NCBI GenBank assembly: GCA_934650975.1
Contig: CAKUFW010000052.1
Coordinates: forward strand, 1-14,203
Length of the DNA: 14,203 nt
DNA from: an uncultured Collinsella sp.
GTDB lineage: Bacteria; Actinomycetota; Coriobacteriia; Coriobacteriales; Coriobacteriaceae
Direction of reading: 5' to 3'
Under the pieces are notes generated by a model. It ran no database searches and was not told where the DNA came from. It saw only the letters and a program-made list of their open reading frames with translations. This document shows positions 6,903 to 13,735 of this stretch, in pieces. Numbering within the stretch: position 1 is the stretch's first letter; the number at the start of each line of letters is the position of its first letter. Both the position numbers and the translations under genes were made by a program.

Positions 6903-6930
6903 GGCCCTCTCCGCCAAAACGGAAAGGGCC
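6903..6930 (-). terminator. Intercistronic hairpin, likely partial terminator
   Basis: GGCCCT (6903-6908) and AGGGCC (6925-6930) plus an inner 4-bp stem form an 11-position hairpin with one mismatch around a 6-base loop. On the minus strand it is followed by a broken T-rich tract. It lies between the binding-protein gene and the permease gene. The usual effect of such an element is to make more binding protein than permease. Confidence 0.6.
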
Positions 6931-6952
6931 CGCGCGCAATCAAGTAGCTATT

Positions 6953-7813
6953 TTACTTGATATTGTACTTAGCCATGAGGGCGTCAACGGTACCGTCATC
7001 GGTCAGGTCCTTGATGGCCTGGTTGATGTCGTCCTTGAGCTTGGTGTTGCCCTGGTTGATGGCGATGGCATACTCCTCGCCCGTGCTGATCTGCTTGATG
7101 GTCTGGCAGGTGTTGAACTGCTCGGCGGTCAGCTGGCTGGCAACGGAGCGGTTGGTCACGACGGCGTCACCCTTGTCGGACTGCAGGGCGCTGAAGCACT
7201 CGGTGGCGTCCTTGTAGGGGACGATCTTGGCCTTGGGGAAGTTCTCCTGGGCAAAGGCCTCGGCGGTCGAGCCGGACTGGACGATGATGGTAGCGTCGGC
7301 GTTGTTGAGCTTCTCGCTGTAGTTGTCGGCCGTGATGTCGGTGTTATCGACCTTGGTCACGATAGCCTGATCGTCCATGTAGTAGGAATCGGAGAAAGTG
7401 ACTTCCTTCTCACGCTCGGGCGTGTCGGTGATAGCCGCGATGGAAACGTCATACTTGGCGCCCGAAGCGACACCCGGAACCAGCGTGTCAAAATCATTGT
7501 TGACATACTCAACATCCAGGCCCAGCTTGTCGCCGATAGCCTTGATAAGCTCAAGGTCAAAGCCCTGATAATCGCCGTTGTCATCCTTGTACTCAAACGG
7601 AGCGTACTCGGCAGAGGTGCCGACGGTGAGCGTACCGTCCTTGACGAGCGCGTACTCCTTGGAGCCGTCGACTTTCTCGACCTTAGCGTCGTCAGAGCTG
7701 CTGGAACCGGCATCGGAACCAGAGGTGGCGTTGGACGAGCCGCAGCCCGTCAGTGCGAGGGCGAGCGCCATGGCGCCCGTGGCGGCAAATGCGCCAAGCT
7801 TCTTGAGCTTCAT
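6953..7813 (-). CDS. Polar amino acid ABC transporter substrate-binding lipoprotein
   Basis: A 286-residue extracytoplasmic binding protein of the SBP_bac_3 family. The N-terminus is a lipoprotein signal peptide with lipobox LTGC (21-24); Cys24 would be acylated and anchor it outside the membrane. A Ser/Asp-rich linker (about 25-50) follows, then the fold: GTLTVGTSAEYAPFEY (60-75), GFDLELIKAIGDKLGL, VSIAAITDTPEREKEVTFSDSYY and a second lobe ending GTVDALMAKYNIK. The substrate is probably a polar amino acid; which one cannot be read. The ATG at 7813 has AAGGAG seven bases upstream. A longer in-frame reading from 7879 would put extra residues before the signal peptide and overlap the promoter, so it is rejected. 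First gene of the operon with permease and ATPase. Confidence 0.95.
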   Translation of the reverse strand: MKLKKLGAFAATGAMALALALTGCGSSNATSGSDAGSSSSDDAKVEKVDGSKEYALVKDGTLTVGTSAEYAPFEYKDDNGDYQGFDLELIKAIGDKLGLDVEYVNNDFDTLVPGVASGAKYDVSIAAITDTPEREKEVTFSDSYYMDDQAIVTKVDNTDITADNYSEKLNNADATIIVQSGSTAEAFAQENFPKAKIVPYKDATECFSALQSDKGDAVVTNRSVASQLTAEQFNTCQTIKQISTGEEYAIAINQGNTKLKDDINQAIKDLTDDGTVDALMAKYNIK

Positions 7814-7870
7814 AATCAGTCTCCTTCCGGTGACCCCGTTTGATTCAGAGGTCTGCAAAAACTGTTGGAT

Positions 7871-7899
7871 ATTATGCACCCGCTTGTAAGAATCTGCAA
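7871..7899 (-). promoter_or_regulatory. Promoter of the amino acid transporter operon
   Basis: On the minus strand TTGCAG (7894-7899) and CATAAT (7871-7876) are separated by 17 bases, about 60 bp upstream of the lipoprotein start codon. The -10 element is preceded by GGTG, close to an extended -10. No clear operator was recognised. Confidence 0.6.
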
Positions 7900-7960
7900 T
7901 TAGAAAACTGATTGAAACAAACCCATAACGTGAATGAAGTATTCCGCTTTGTGACAGTTA

Positions 7961-8827
7961 TTACTGCTGCAATGACTTTAATAGTTTGATTTCAGCTGCA
8001 TAACCTGCAAGTTCGTTCGGTGTCTCCAAAATGAACGGCAGTGCACGCAAACGGCGATTCGATACAATTTTCTGCATAACCTGCATACCGCCGCCAAACT
8101 CCTCGCTGCCAAGGTATCCCTTGCCGATGCACTCGTGACGATCTTTATGGGCACCACAGGGGTTCTTCGAATCGTTGATGTGTACGGCACGCAAGCGGTC
8201 GATACCCACCACGCGGTCGAACTCGTCGAGTACGCCGTCCAGATCATGGATGATGTCGTAGCCGGCATCGCTCACATGGCAGGTGTCCAGACACACGCCC
8301 AGCTTATCCGATAGCTCTGGGCACTTGGCGGCAGCGCCCTCGATAATGCGCGCCAGCTCTTCAAAGCTACGGCCCACCTCGGTACCCTTTCCGGCCATGG
8401 TCTCGAGCAGCACCGTCGTCTGTTGGCCCTCAAACATCACCTGGCACAGGGTGTCGACGATCATCTGAATGCCGGCATCAGTCCCCTGCCCCACATGCGC
8501 GCCGGGGTGGAAGTTGTAGTAGTTGCCGGGCAGCGCTTCCAGACGCTGCAAGTCCTCGGCCATTGCCTCCAAGGCAAACTCGCGCGCCCGCTCTTTAGCC
8601 GAACAGGGGTTATAGGTATACGGGGCATGAGCCACAAGCGGGCCAAAATCGTTTTGCTCCATAAGCTCGCGCAGGGCCGCCACATCATCCATATCAAGGT
8701 CTTTCGCCTTGCCACCACGCGGGTTGCGCGTGAAGAATGCAAAGGTATTGGCGTCAATGGATAGCGCCGTCTCCCCCATCGCCCGATAGCCCTTCGTCGT
8801 CGAAAGATGACACCCAATCGTCAGCAT
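7961..8827 (-). CDS. nfo: Endonuclease IV (AP endonuclease)
   Basis: A 288-residue base-excision-repair enzyme that cuts the DNA backbone 5' of abasic sites and trims blocked 3' ends. It is a TIM-barrel with three zinc ions. The ligands are all visible: His67 (VAHAPY), His107 (NFHPGAH), Glu142 ([11 protein letters not shown]), Asp181 and His184 ([13 protein letters not shown]), His216 (VHINDSKNP), Asp229 and His231 ([13 protein letters not shown]), and Glu268 (ILETP). The length is normal. I chose ATG 8825-8827 because [14 protein letters not shown] aligns with the usual start and because a GAGGGGG site lies eight bases upstream; a TTG two codons earlier is too close to that site. The ribosome site belongs to the 94-bp repeat upstream. 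No terminator is evident before the transporter promoter. Confidence 0.96.
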   Translation of the reverse strand: MLTIGCHLSTTKGYRAMGETALSIDANTFAFFTRNPRGGKAKDLDMDDVAALRELMEQNDFGPLVAHAPYTYNPCSAKERAREFALEAMAEDLQRLEALPGNYYNFHPGAHVGQGTDAGIQMIVDTLCQVMFEGQQTTVLLETMAGKGTEVGRSFEELARIIEGAAAKCPELSDKLGVCLDTCHVSDAGYDIIHDLDGVLDEFDRVVGIDRLRAVHINDSKNPCGAHKDRHECIGKGYLGSEEFGGGMQVMQKIVSNRRLRALPFILETPNELAGYAAEIKLLKSLQQ

Positions 8828-8835
8828 CTCCAATT

Positions 8836-8929
8836 CCCCCTCATCAGTTGCGGTGAAATAGTTCCTGTTTATGCCCTATTCTGCTGCAAACAGGAACTAT
8901 TCCACCGCAAGTTATAAAAGGGGCATCAG
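8836..8929. repeat. 94-bp palindromic intergenic repeat, copy 1
   Basis: It matches 9997-10090 at 91 of 94 positions, same orientation; all three differences are in the loop. Arms 8848-8870 and 8888-8910 pair at 22 of 23 positions around a 17-base loop. The outer ends can add CCCCT (8837-8841) with AGGGG (8919-8923). Both ends carry CATCAG as a direct repeat. It lies between the oxidoreductase stop and the endonuclease IV start, and its edge provides the GAGGGGG ribosome site of that gene. It encodes no protein and looks like a MITE or REP-type element. Confidence 0.9.
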
Positions 8930-8971
8930 AGACACGGTCCGCCGAGCCCCCCTGAGCACCAGCACCACAGT

Positions 8972-9991
8972 CTAGAGCGTCAAACGAATCATATCGATGA
9001 TGCGCGCGCAGCGTTGTGTGGCGGCAACGGGCATGACGGAACTCTCGAGTTTCCCCGCCCGGATGAGCTGAGTCGCATGCTGGATTTCGCCGTAGAAATC
9101 ATCGACCTCAAACGGGGCATTTATTTCGAGCATTCGTCCGTCGGAATACTTCACATGGGCGAGTTCGGGGCGATGGAGACGCTCGATTTCCAACGAGCCC
9201 CGCTCGCAGGCAATCGTTAAGCGGCTTTCATATGCTGCTTTGCCGTCGCACACCATGTGAATGGGTATACCGCCGACGCTCATATGGATCTCATTGGCCC
9301 AATCCACGCGGCCGCCCGATACGTCACGCCAGCGAACTTCACGAGACGAAACCTCGCACACGCCCGCAAGCAAATCCTCAAACCACCCGACCGCATAGCA
9401 GCCCATGTCATATAGACAGCCACCCTGCAACGGATCGAGCAGATAACTCGAAGGGGGCTCACCATAATCGAGTTTTTGCACGCTTTCGATCGAGACGATA
9501 CAGCCGAGCTCGCCCGACGAAAGCAAATTCTTCACGCGAGTGCGCATCGGGCAAAACCGATTTTTCATCGCCTCCATAAATGGCGCGCCGCACTCACGGG
9601 AAACGGAGGCAATCGTATGGGCCTCCTCCTCACTCAAAACGGCCGGTTTTTCGCACAGCACGGCCTTTCCCGCGCGCAACGCCCGACAGGCCCAATGCGC
9701 ATGCATGCCATGCGGAAGTGCCAAATAAATGACGTCGACATCGGGATCGGCGATCAACGCATCATAAGCCGCATCGCCGTTATCGTCGGCAGAGGCATAA
9801 CCATGAGCGGCATCGATAGAAAACGCTCGGCAAAATTCCTCGACATGTGCAGGAGTGCGACCGGCCGCAGCCACCAGCCGCGCCCCAGCGACCTCCTTAA
9901 GCGACGATGCAAATCGATGCGAAATGTGCCCAGCGCCTAAAACGCCCCAACGAATCTCGCGCAAATCATTACATGAATCCCGATGTCCCAC
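8972..9991 (-). CDS. Gfo/Idh/MocA family NAD(P)-dependent oxidoreductase
   Basis: A 339-residue cytoplasmic oxidoreductase, usual length for the family. Residues 15-24 (WGVLGAGHIS) form the dinucleotide-binding turn of the Rossmann domain. VIYLALPHGMHAHWACRALRAGK (88-110) leads to the CEKP motif, whose Lys115 is the expected catalytic lysine. The C-terminal domain shows QGGCLYDMGCY (189-199): Asp195 is kept, but the His usual four residues later is Tyr199, as in the dihydrodiol dehydrogenase-like branch. The substrate, probably a sugar or cyclic polyol, cannot be told. The GTG start at 9991 has GAGGGGG five bases upstream, provided by repeat copy 2. It lies downstream of the aldo/keto reductase in the same direction and may be co-transcribed with it through the repeat hairpin. 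Confidence 0.9.
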   Translation of the reverse strand: MGHRDSCNDLREIRWGVLGAGHISHRFASSLKEVAGARLVAAAGRTPAHVEEFCRAFSIDAAHGYASADDNGDAAYDALIADPDVDVIYLALPHGMHAHWACRALRAGKAVLCEKPAVLSEEEAHTIASVSRECGAPFMEAMKNRFCPMRTRVKNLLSSGELGCIVSIESVQKLDYGEPPSSYLLDPLQGGCLYDMGCYAVGWFEDLLAGVCEVSSREVRWRDVSGGRVDWANEIHMSVGGIPIHMVCDGKAAYESRLTIACERGSLEIERLHRPELAHVKYSDGRMLEINAPFEVDDFYGEIQHATQLIRAGKLESSVMPVAATQRCARIIDMIRLTL

Positions 9992-9996
9992 GACAA

Positions 9997-10090
9997 CCCC
10001 CTCATCAGTTGCGGTGAAATAGTTCCTGTTTAAGCCTTATTCTGCCGCAAACAGGAACTATTCCACCGCAAGTTATAAAAGGGGCATCAG
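9997..10090. repeat. 94-bp palindromic intergenic repeat, copy 2
   Basis: Near-identical partner of 8836-8929. Stem arms are 10009-10031 and 10049-10071. It fills the whole gap between the aldo/keto reductase and the oxidoreductase: the reductase stop codon TGA (10087-10089, minus strand) lies in one end, and the ribosome site of the oxidoreductase lies in the other. Function unknown; it could act as an intercistronic RNA hairpin. Confidence 0.9.
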
Positions 10091-11292
10091 GAGCGCGTTT
10101 TGCCGAAGACTTTGAGCGCGGCCGTCACGGGGCCAGGCTGAAAGCGGCGGCGTACATCATCGAGGCGCGCGGGGATATCGATATGTTGCGGACAGTGCCG
10201 CGCACATTTGCCACACTTGATGCAATTGCTCACCAGCTTGGGCTCGCTGGTGCGAACAGCGCTCGCCGTAAAGTACTGCGAGATGCCCGTAAACCAGCTA
10301 TGCGCATAGCTCGCATTGTAGGCGGCAAAGCAGCCGGGGATATTGATGCCCTTGGGGCACGGCATGCAGTAGCCGCAACCCGTGCAGGGCACACGGTTCG
10401 ATTTCTCAAACTCCGTCAGCACGCGTGCGATGGTTTCGAGCTGCTCCGTCGTCATCGAATCCGGTAGCGCACGATCTGCCAGCGCCGCGTTCTCATCCAC
10501 CTGCGCGGTATCGGTCATACCCGAAAGCAGCATCGTGACTTGAGGATGATTCCACACCCACGAGAGGCCCCAAGCAGCCGGCGTATTCAGATGCGGATCG
10601 TTCGCGCTATCGAGCACGGCGCGGGCCCGCGGCGGCAGCTTGCCCGCCAGACGTCCGCCCAACAGCGGCTCCATCACAAACACCGCGAGCCCGCGCTCGG
10701 CAGCGGCAGAGAGCCCCGCCGTTCCCGCCTGATAGCGTTCACCGGCGTAGTTGTACTGAATCTGGCAGAAGTCCCAGTCATACGCGTCGAGCATCGTGAG
10801 GAAGTCTGCCGCGCTGCCGTGATACGAAAAGCCGATCTGGCGAATGCGCCCCGTAGCCTTTTGGTGTGCAATCCAGTCCTCGATACCCAACGCCGCCACA
10901 CGCTCCCATTGCACGGGCGAGGTGATGTTGTGCATGAGGTAGTAGTCGATATGGTCGGTCCGCAGGCGGCGCAGCTGCTCGTCAAAAAAGCGGTCGAAAT
11001 CCTCCGCAGATTTGCACGAAGCATGCGGCAACTTGGTCGCGAGTAAAACCCGTTCGCGCAGGCCCAGGCGCTCAAGCGAAGCGCCCACACAGGCTTCGTT
11101 GCCGGGATAGAGATAGGCCGTGTCCAGGTAGTTAATCCCCTGCCCCACCGCGCGTGCAATGATGGCGTCGGCCGTCTTCGAATCCGGGCGTCCCGGCGCA
11201 CCGGGAAACCTCATGCAGCCCAGCCCCAACGCCGAGATACGGTTGCCGCTTTTGGGGTCAACGCGATATTGCACGGCCCCTCCCTTCGCCAT
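10087..11292 (-). CDS. Aldo/keto reductase with C-terminal ferredoxin domain
   Basis: A 401-residue two-part enzyme. Residues 1-290 are an aldo/keto reductase barrel with the tetrad Asp57, Tyr62, Lys87 and His121 (YLDTAYLYPGNE, LLATKLP, DYYLMHNI). Residues about 300-380 carry two Fe-S motifs: CTGCGYCMPCP (303-313; Cys303, 306, 309, 312) and CIKCGKCARHCP (357-368; Cys357, 360, 363, 367). This architecture is common in anaerobes, where it is thought to reduce an aldehyde or ketone with ferredoxin-linked electrons; the substrate is unknown. The start at ATG 11292 was chosen because VQYRVDPKSGNRISALGLGCMRFP is the usual opening. A GTG 33 codons earlier would give 434 residues, but its extension looks like untranslated promoter DNA. 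The ribosome site at 11292 is weak (GGGG). Confidence 0.9.
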   Translation of the reverse strand: MAKGGAVQYRVDPKSGNRISALGLGCMRFPGAPGRPDSKTADAIIARAVGQGINYLDTAYLYPGNEACVGASLERLGLRERVLLATKLPHASCKSAEDFDRFFDEQLRRLRTDHIDYYLMHNITSPVQWERVAALGIEDWIAHQKATGRIRQIGFSYHGSAADFLTMLDAYDWDFCQIQYNYAGERYQAGTAGLSAAAERGLAVFVMEPLLGGRLAGKLPPRARAVLDSANDPHLNTPAAWGLSWVWNHPQVTMLLSGMTDTAQVDENAALADRALPDSMTTEQLETIARVLTEFEKSNRVPCTGCGYCMPCPKGINIPGCFAAYNASYAHSWFTGISQYFTASAVRTSEPKLVSNCIKCGKCARHCPQHIDIPARLDDVRRRFQPGPVTAALKVFGKTRS

Positions 11293-11361
11293 CGGTGCCC
11301 CGGCCACGCGAAACACAACGGTCACGCCGCCGAAACAACTTGGAATCGCAATTGAGAACGT

Positions 11362-11391
11362 ATCGTAACGCAGCAGAAATCGAGCCGTCAC
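11362..11391 (-). promoter_or_regulatory. Candidate promoter of the aldo/keto reductase, in a divergent region
   Basis: On the minus strand GTGACG (11386-11391) and TACGAT (11362-11367) are 18 bases apart. Transcription would begin about 60 bases before ATG 11292, which agrees with the chosen start. The rightward cyclase gene starts at 11438, so its promoter must overlap this stretch; I could not place it. Confidence 0.3.
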
Positions 11392-11437
11392 GGCGCCGCT
11401 TTAACATCAGCAAAAAGCCCGATGAAAGGAGCCCACC

Positions 11438-12208
11438 ATGCCCGCGCTCGACCTTTGGAACCTCGCCTCCCAGCTCAAAAGCACCGATTATCGCTGGATC
11501 GATCTCACCCACACACTCTCGTGCGACACCCCGCACTGGTTTGGCTTTAAGCCGTTCGAGTCCACCAAGCTCTTCGACTACCTGCCCGACACGCCCGAGG
11601 GTATGCTCGCGCCCATGCGTTGCTTTCAGTATTCGGTCGCTTCGCAGTACGGCACCCACGTCGACGCGCCGCGCCACTTTCATGTCGACGGACGCTCCCT
11701 CGGCGAGATCGAGCCCATCGAGTTTATGCATCCACTCTGCGTGATTGACAAGCACGAGGAGTGCGCCGCGAACCCCGATTATGTCCTGACTGTCGAGGAC
11801 CTCAAAGCCTGGGAGGATGAGCACGGCCGCATTCCCGAGGACGCCTTTGTCGCTTTCCGCTCCGATTGGTCCAAACTCGCCGATCTCGAGAACAAGGACG
11901 AGGACGGCCAGCCCCACTACCCCGGCTGGGACCTCGGCGCCATCAAGTGGCTTGTCGAAGAGCGCAACATCGGCGCCATCGGCCACGAACCGGCAGATAC
12001 CGACCCGGCGACCATCACCACGCGCGAGGATGCCTACCCCTACCCCGGCGAGCAGTACATCCTCTCGGTCGACCGCTACCAGATCGAGGTCATGGACCAT
12101 CTGGATGAGCTCCCCGCCACAGGCGCCGTCATCTTCTGCACCTTCCCCAAGGTTCGCGATGGTGTCGGATACCCCGCGCGCGTCTTTGCGGTCTGCCCCG
12201 CGGCATAG
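11438..12208 (+). CDS. Cyclase family protein (kynurenine formamidase-like hydrolase)
   Basis: A 256-residue metal-dependent hydrolase of the cyclase family (Pfam PF04199), which includes bacterial kynurenine formamidases and isatin hydrolases that open amides or lactams. The opening WIDLTHTLSCDTPHW (20-34) and the metal motif YGTHVDAPRHFHVDG (71-85) with His74, Asp76 and His80 are typical. FRSDW (140-144) and IGAIGHEPADTDP (178-190) fit later family blocks. ATG 11438 has AAAGGAG six bases upstream. It is divergent from the aldo/keto reductase. No tryptophan-degradation genes are nearby, so the formamidase label should not be taken as its substrate. Confidence 0.9.
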   Translation: MPALDLWNLASQLKSTDYRWIDLTHTLSCDTPHWFGFKPFESTKLFDYLPDTPEGMLAPMRCFQYSVASQYGTHVDAPRHFHVDGRSLGEIEPIEFMHPLCVIDKHEECAANPDYVLTVEDLKAWEDEHGRIPEDAFVAFRSDWSKLADLENKDEDGQPHYPGWDLGAIKWLVEERNIGAIGHEPADTDPATITTREDAYPYPGEQYILSVDRYQIEVMDHLDELPATGAVIFCTFPKVRDGVGYPARVFAVCPAA

Positions 12209-12280
12209 GCTCCGCACGTCTATTCCTTTAAATACCGCCGCCCCGCATGTACAAGACGCGCAGGCAGCTTACAATCCATC

Positions 12281-12306
12281 AGGCGCCCCTACGCGGGCGC
12301 CTTTTA
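12281..12306 (+). terminator. Hairpin with T-tract between the cyclase and PanE-like genes
   Basis: AGGCGCCC (12281-12288) pairs with GGGCGCCT (12295-12302) around CTACGC, followed by TTTA. It can terminate the cyclase transcript. It ends 19 bases before the start of the next gene, so if that gene's promoter lies upstream (a TACAAT is at 12270-12275) the hairpin would be in its leader. Confidence 0.65.
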
Positions 12307-12324
12307 TATGGGGAGATGATTCAC

Positions 12325-13239
12325 ATGCAGATCAACAAAGTTGCCTTTATCGGCAAAGGCGGTGTCGGCCTGCTCTACGGCAGCATGATCGCTCAGGCGC
12401 TCGGCAACGACGCCGTCGAATACGTTATGGACGACGCACGCTTCGATCGTCACGCAAACGACGCGCTCACCATCAACGGCAAGCCTTGCGCGCTCAAGTC
12501 CGTTCGCGCGAGCGAGGCAATGCCCGCCGACCTGGTCATCCTCACAGTCAAGACAACTGGGCTCGATCAAGCACTCAAAACCATGGAGAGCGTCGTGGGG
12601 CCTGACACGTTGATCGCATCGCTGTGTAACGGCATCACCAGCGAGCAAAAAATCGCCGAGCGCTTTGGCTGGGAGCACACCGTCCTGGGCATCTGCCAGG
12701 GTATGGACGCCGTATTCCTCAACGGCGAGCTCACTTTTACCAACACCGGCGAGATTCGTTTTGGCGCGGGCGCCGGTACCGACCCCGCAACCGTTACCGT
12801 CATCGACGAGCTTTACACGCGCTGCGGCATCGCTCACACCGTCGAGGACGACATCGCGCACCGCATGTGGGCCAAACTCATGCTCAACGACGGCATTAAC
12901 CAAACCTGTATGGCCTACGGCGGCACCTACGGAAGCGCTACGGAGCAAGGCTCCGAGCAGCGTCGCTGTTTTGTCTCCGCCATGCGTGAGACACTTGCGG
13001 TCGCCAACGCCGAAGGCATCGAGCTCGCCGAGGCAGACCTGACGCAGATGGTGCACCTCATCGAGGGGCTCGACCCCGCCGGTATGCCTTCGATGGCGCA
13101 GGACCGCATCGCGCAACGCAAGACAGAGGTCGAGGAGTTTGCGGGTACCGTCTGCCGCTTGGCGGCCAAGCACGGTATCCAAGTACCGCAAAATGAATGG
13201 CTCTTTTCGCGCATCCGCGAAATTGAGGCCAGCTGGTAG
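12325..13239 (+). CDS. Ketopantoate reductase family protein (PanE/ApbA)
   Basis: A 304-residue NADPH-dependent reductase. In pantothenate and coenzyme A synthesis, PanE reduces 2-dehydropantoate to pantoate. The N-terminal Rossmann turn KVAFIGKGGVGLLYG lies at 5-19, and ADLVILTVKTTGLDQAL (68-84) follows as in the family. The helical domain has the catalytic-region MWAKLMLNDGINQTCM (181-196; Lys184, Asn188), and PSMAQDRIAQRKTEVEEFAG (255-274) is the usual C-terminal block. The GxGxxG turn is altered to GKGGVG, which is normal here. No panB or panC is near, and bacteria often have several PanE-like paralogues, so the substrate is uncertain. The start ATG 12325 has GGGGAG nine bases upstream; the longer in-frame reading from 12247 runs through the hairpin and is rejected. 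Confidence 0.88.
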   Translation: MQINKVAFIGKGGVGLLYGSMIAQALGNDAVEYVMDDARFDRHANDALTINGKPCALKSVRASEAMPADLVILTVKTTGLDQALKTMESVVGPDTLIASLCNGITSEQKIAERFGWEHTVLGICQGMDAVFLNGELTFTNTGEIRFGAGAGTDPATVTVIDELYTRCGIAHTVEDDIAHRMWAKLMLNDGINQTCMAYGGTYGSATEQGSEQRRCFVSAMRETLAVANAEGIELAEADLTQMVHLIEGLDPAGMPSMAQDRIAQRKTEVEEFAGTVCRLAAKHGIQVPQNEWLFSRIREIEASW

Positions 13240-13273
13240 CCCCACCCCCATCGCTTCAAATACAACCTAAGCA

Positions 13274-13315
13274 GGCGAGCCTTCGCGAAGGACCGTTTCC
13301 TCGCGAAGGCTCGCC
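13274..13315. terminator. Stem-loop between convergent genes
   Basis: Fifteen perfect base pairs (13274-13288 with 13301-13315, GGCGAGCCTTCGCGA arm) close a 12-base loop. It stands between the stops of the PanE-like gene and the small membrane protein gene, so a bidirectional terminator is likely. There is no T-run on either side. Confidence 0.5.
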
Positions 13316-13335
13316 ACATTAGGGCTGGACTGGGA

Positions 13336-13548
13336 TCAGGACAAACGTTGCGAATCTGGAACCTCGTCCTCATCATCGCGACAAAGGGCCACGCCCGCAC
13401 TTCCCAGCAATGCGGCAGCAATCAGTGCGCCGACCACGATGGGAGCAGCTCCGCATGCCCCTTGCACACCCGCGACAAGCGCGGCAGTAGGGCCAAGACA
13501 ACCGAGCGCAAGTGCGACGACGGCAACAGCGATATCTCGAGCGTTCAT
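13336..13548 (-). CDS. Small two-helix membrane protein, unknown function
   Basis: A 70-residue protein with two hydrophobic helices (about 5-27 and 35-56) joined by a short GVQGACGAAP loop with one Cys (Cys32), followed by an acidic cytoplasmic-type tail RDDEDEVPDSQRLS. Ala/Val/Gly-rich composition and length are as in small integral membrane peptides. ATG 13548 has GAGGAAG seven bases upstream, which supports translation. I do not recognise a family. The GC-rich, low-complexity sequence makes a chance reading frame possible but less likely. Confidence 0.6.
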   Translation of the reverse strand: MNARDIAVAVVALALGCLGPTAALVAGVQGACGAAPIVVGALIAAALLGSAGVALCRDDEDEVPDSQRLS

Positions 13549-13663
13549 GAGACCACTTCCTCCACGGGAAAGACCTTGTTTCTCAAGACTTAGTGTGCCC
13601 CGCGCCCATATGCCCGACGTACCGCCACGGTAAGGGCTCTGTTAACTCAAGCGCACACATAGA
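13549..13663. other. Intergenic stretch before the right-edge gene
   Basis: With the hairpin at 13664-13707 this makes about 190 bases without a gene between the small membrane protein and the right-edge gene, both leftward. It must hold the promoter of the small protein. I see a TTGAGA at about 13581-13586 on the minus strand but no matching -10 element. Confidence 0.3.
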
Positions 13664-13707
13664 ACGGGCGCCTTTACGTTGCCCAAAAGCTCGGTAAAGA
13701 CGCCCGT
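13664..13707 (-). terminator. Hairpin downstream of the right-edge gene
   Basis: ACGGGCGCCTTTAC (13664-13677) and GTAAAGACGCCCGT (13694-13707) pair with one G-T-type exception around a 16-base loop. It lies about 29 bases after the leftward gene's stop. The T-rich tail is poor (TCTATGT on the minus strand), so termination is probable rather than certain. Confidence 0.5.
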
Positions 13708-13735
13708 CCGCCAAATATCTGTGATGCCGAAAAGA

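Noticed and set aside
6689..7843. A 384-codon open frame opposite the binding-protein gene
   Set aside because: It mirrors the lipoprotein gene and also spans the hairpin and gap. There is no ribosome site or recognisable motif.
7814..7879. Upstream start for the binding lipoprotein
   Set aside because: It would place 22 polar residues before the lipoprotein signal and begins inside the promoter -10 region.
8836..10090. CRISPR array
   Set aside because: Only two repeats, over 1 kb apart, with a gene between them; the unit is a long palindrome, not a repeat-spacer series.
8836..10090. Composite transposon or insertion sequence
   Set aside because: The repeats contain no transposase and the gene between them is a metabolic oxidoreductase. 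A non-autonomous MITE-like element is still possible.
7961..11292. A functional pathway joining endonuclease IV, the oxidoreductase and the aldo/keto reductase
   Set aside because: They share direction only. A repair nuclease has no evident link to the two redox enzymes, and the repeats and a 144-bp gap separate them.
11258..12217. A 319-codon minus-strand frame opposite the cyclase gene
   Set aside because: It covers the real gene antisense and extends over the divergent promoter region; its sequence shows no family motifs.
12325..13239. A pantothenate synthesis operon
   Set aside because: No panB, panC or panD is present; one PanE-like gene is not enough.
12304..13251. A 315-codon minus-strand frame opposite the PanE-like gene
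   Set aside because: Antisense shadow of a gene with clear Rossmann and catalytic motifs.
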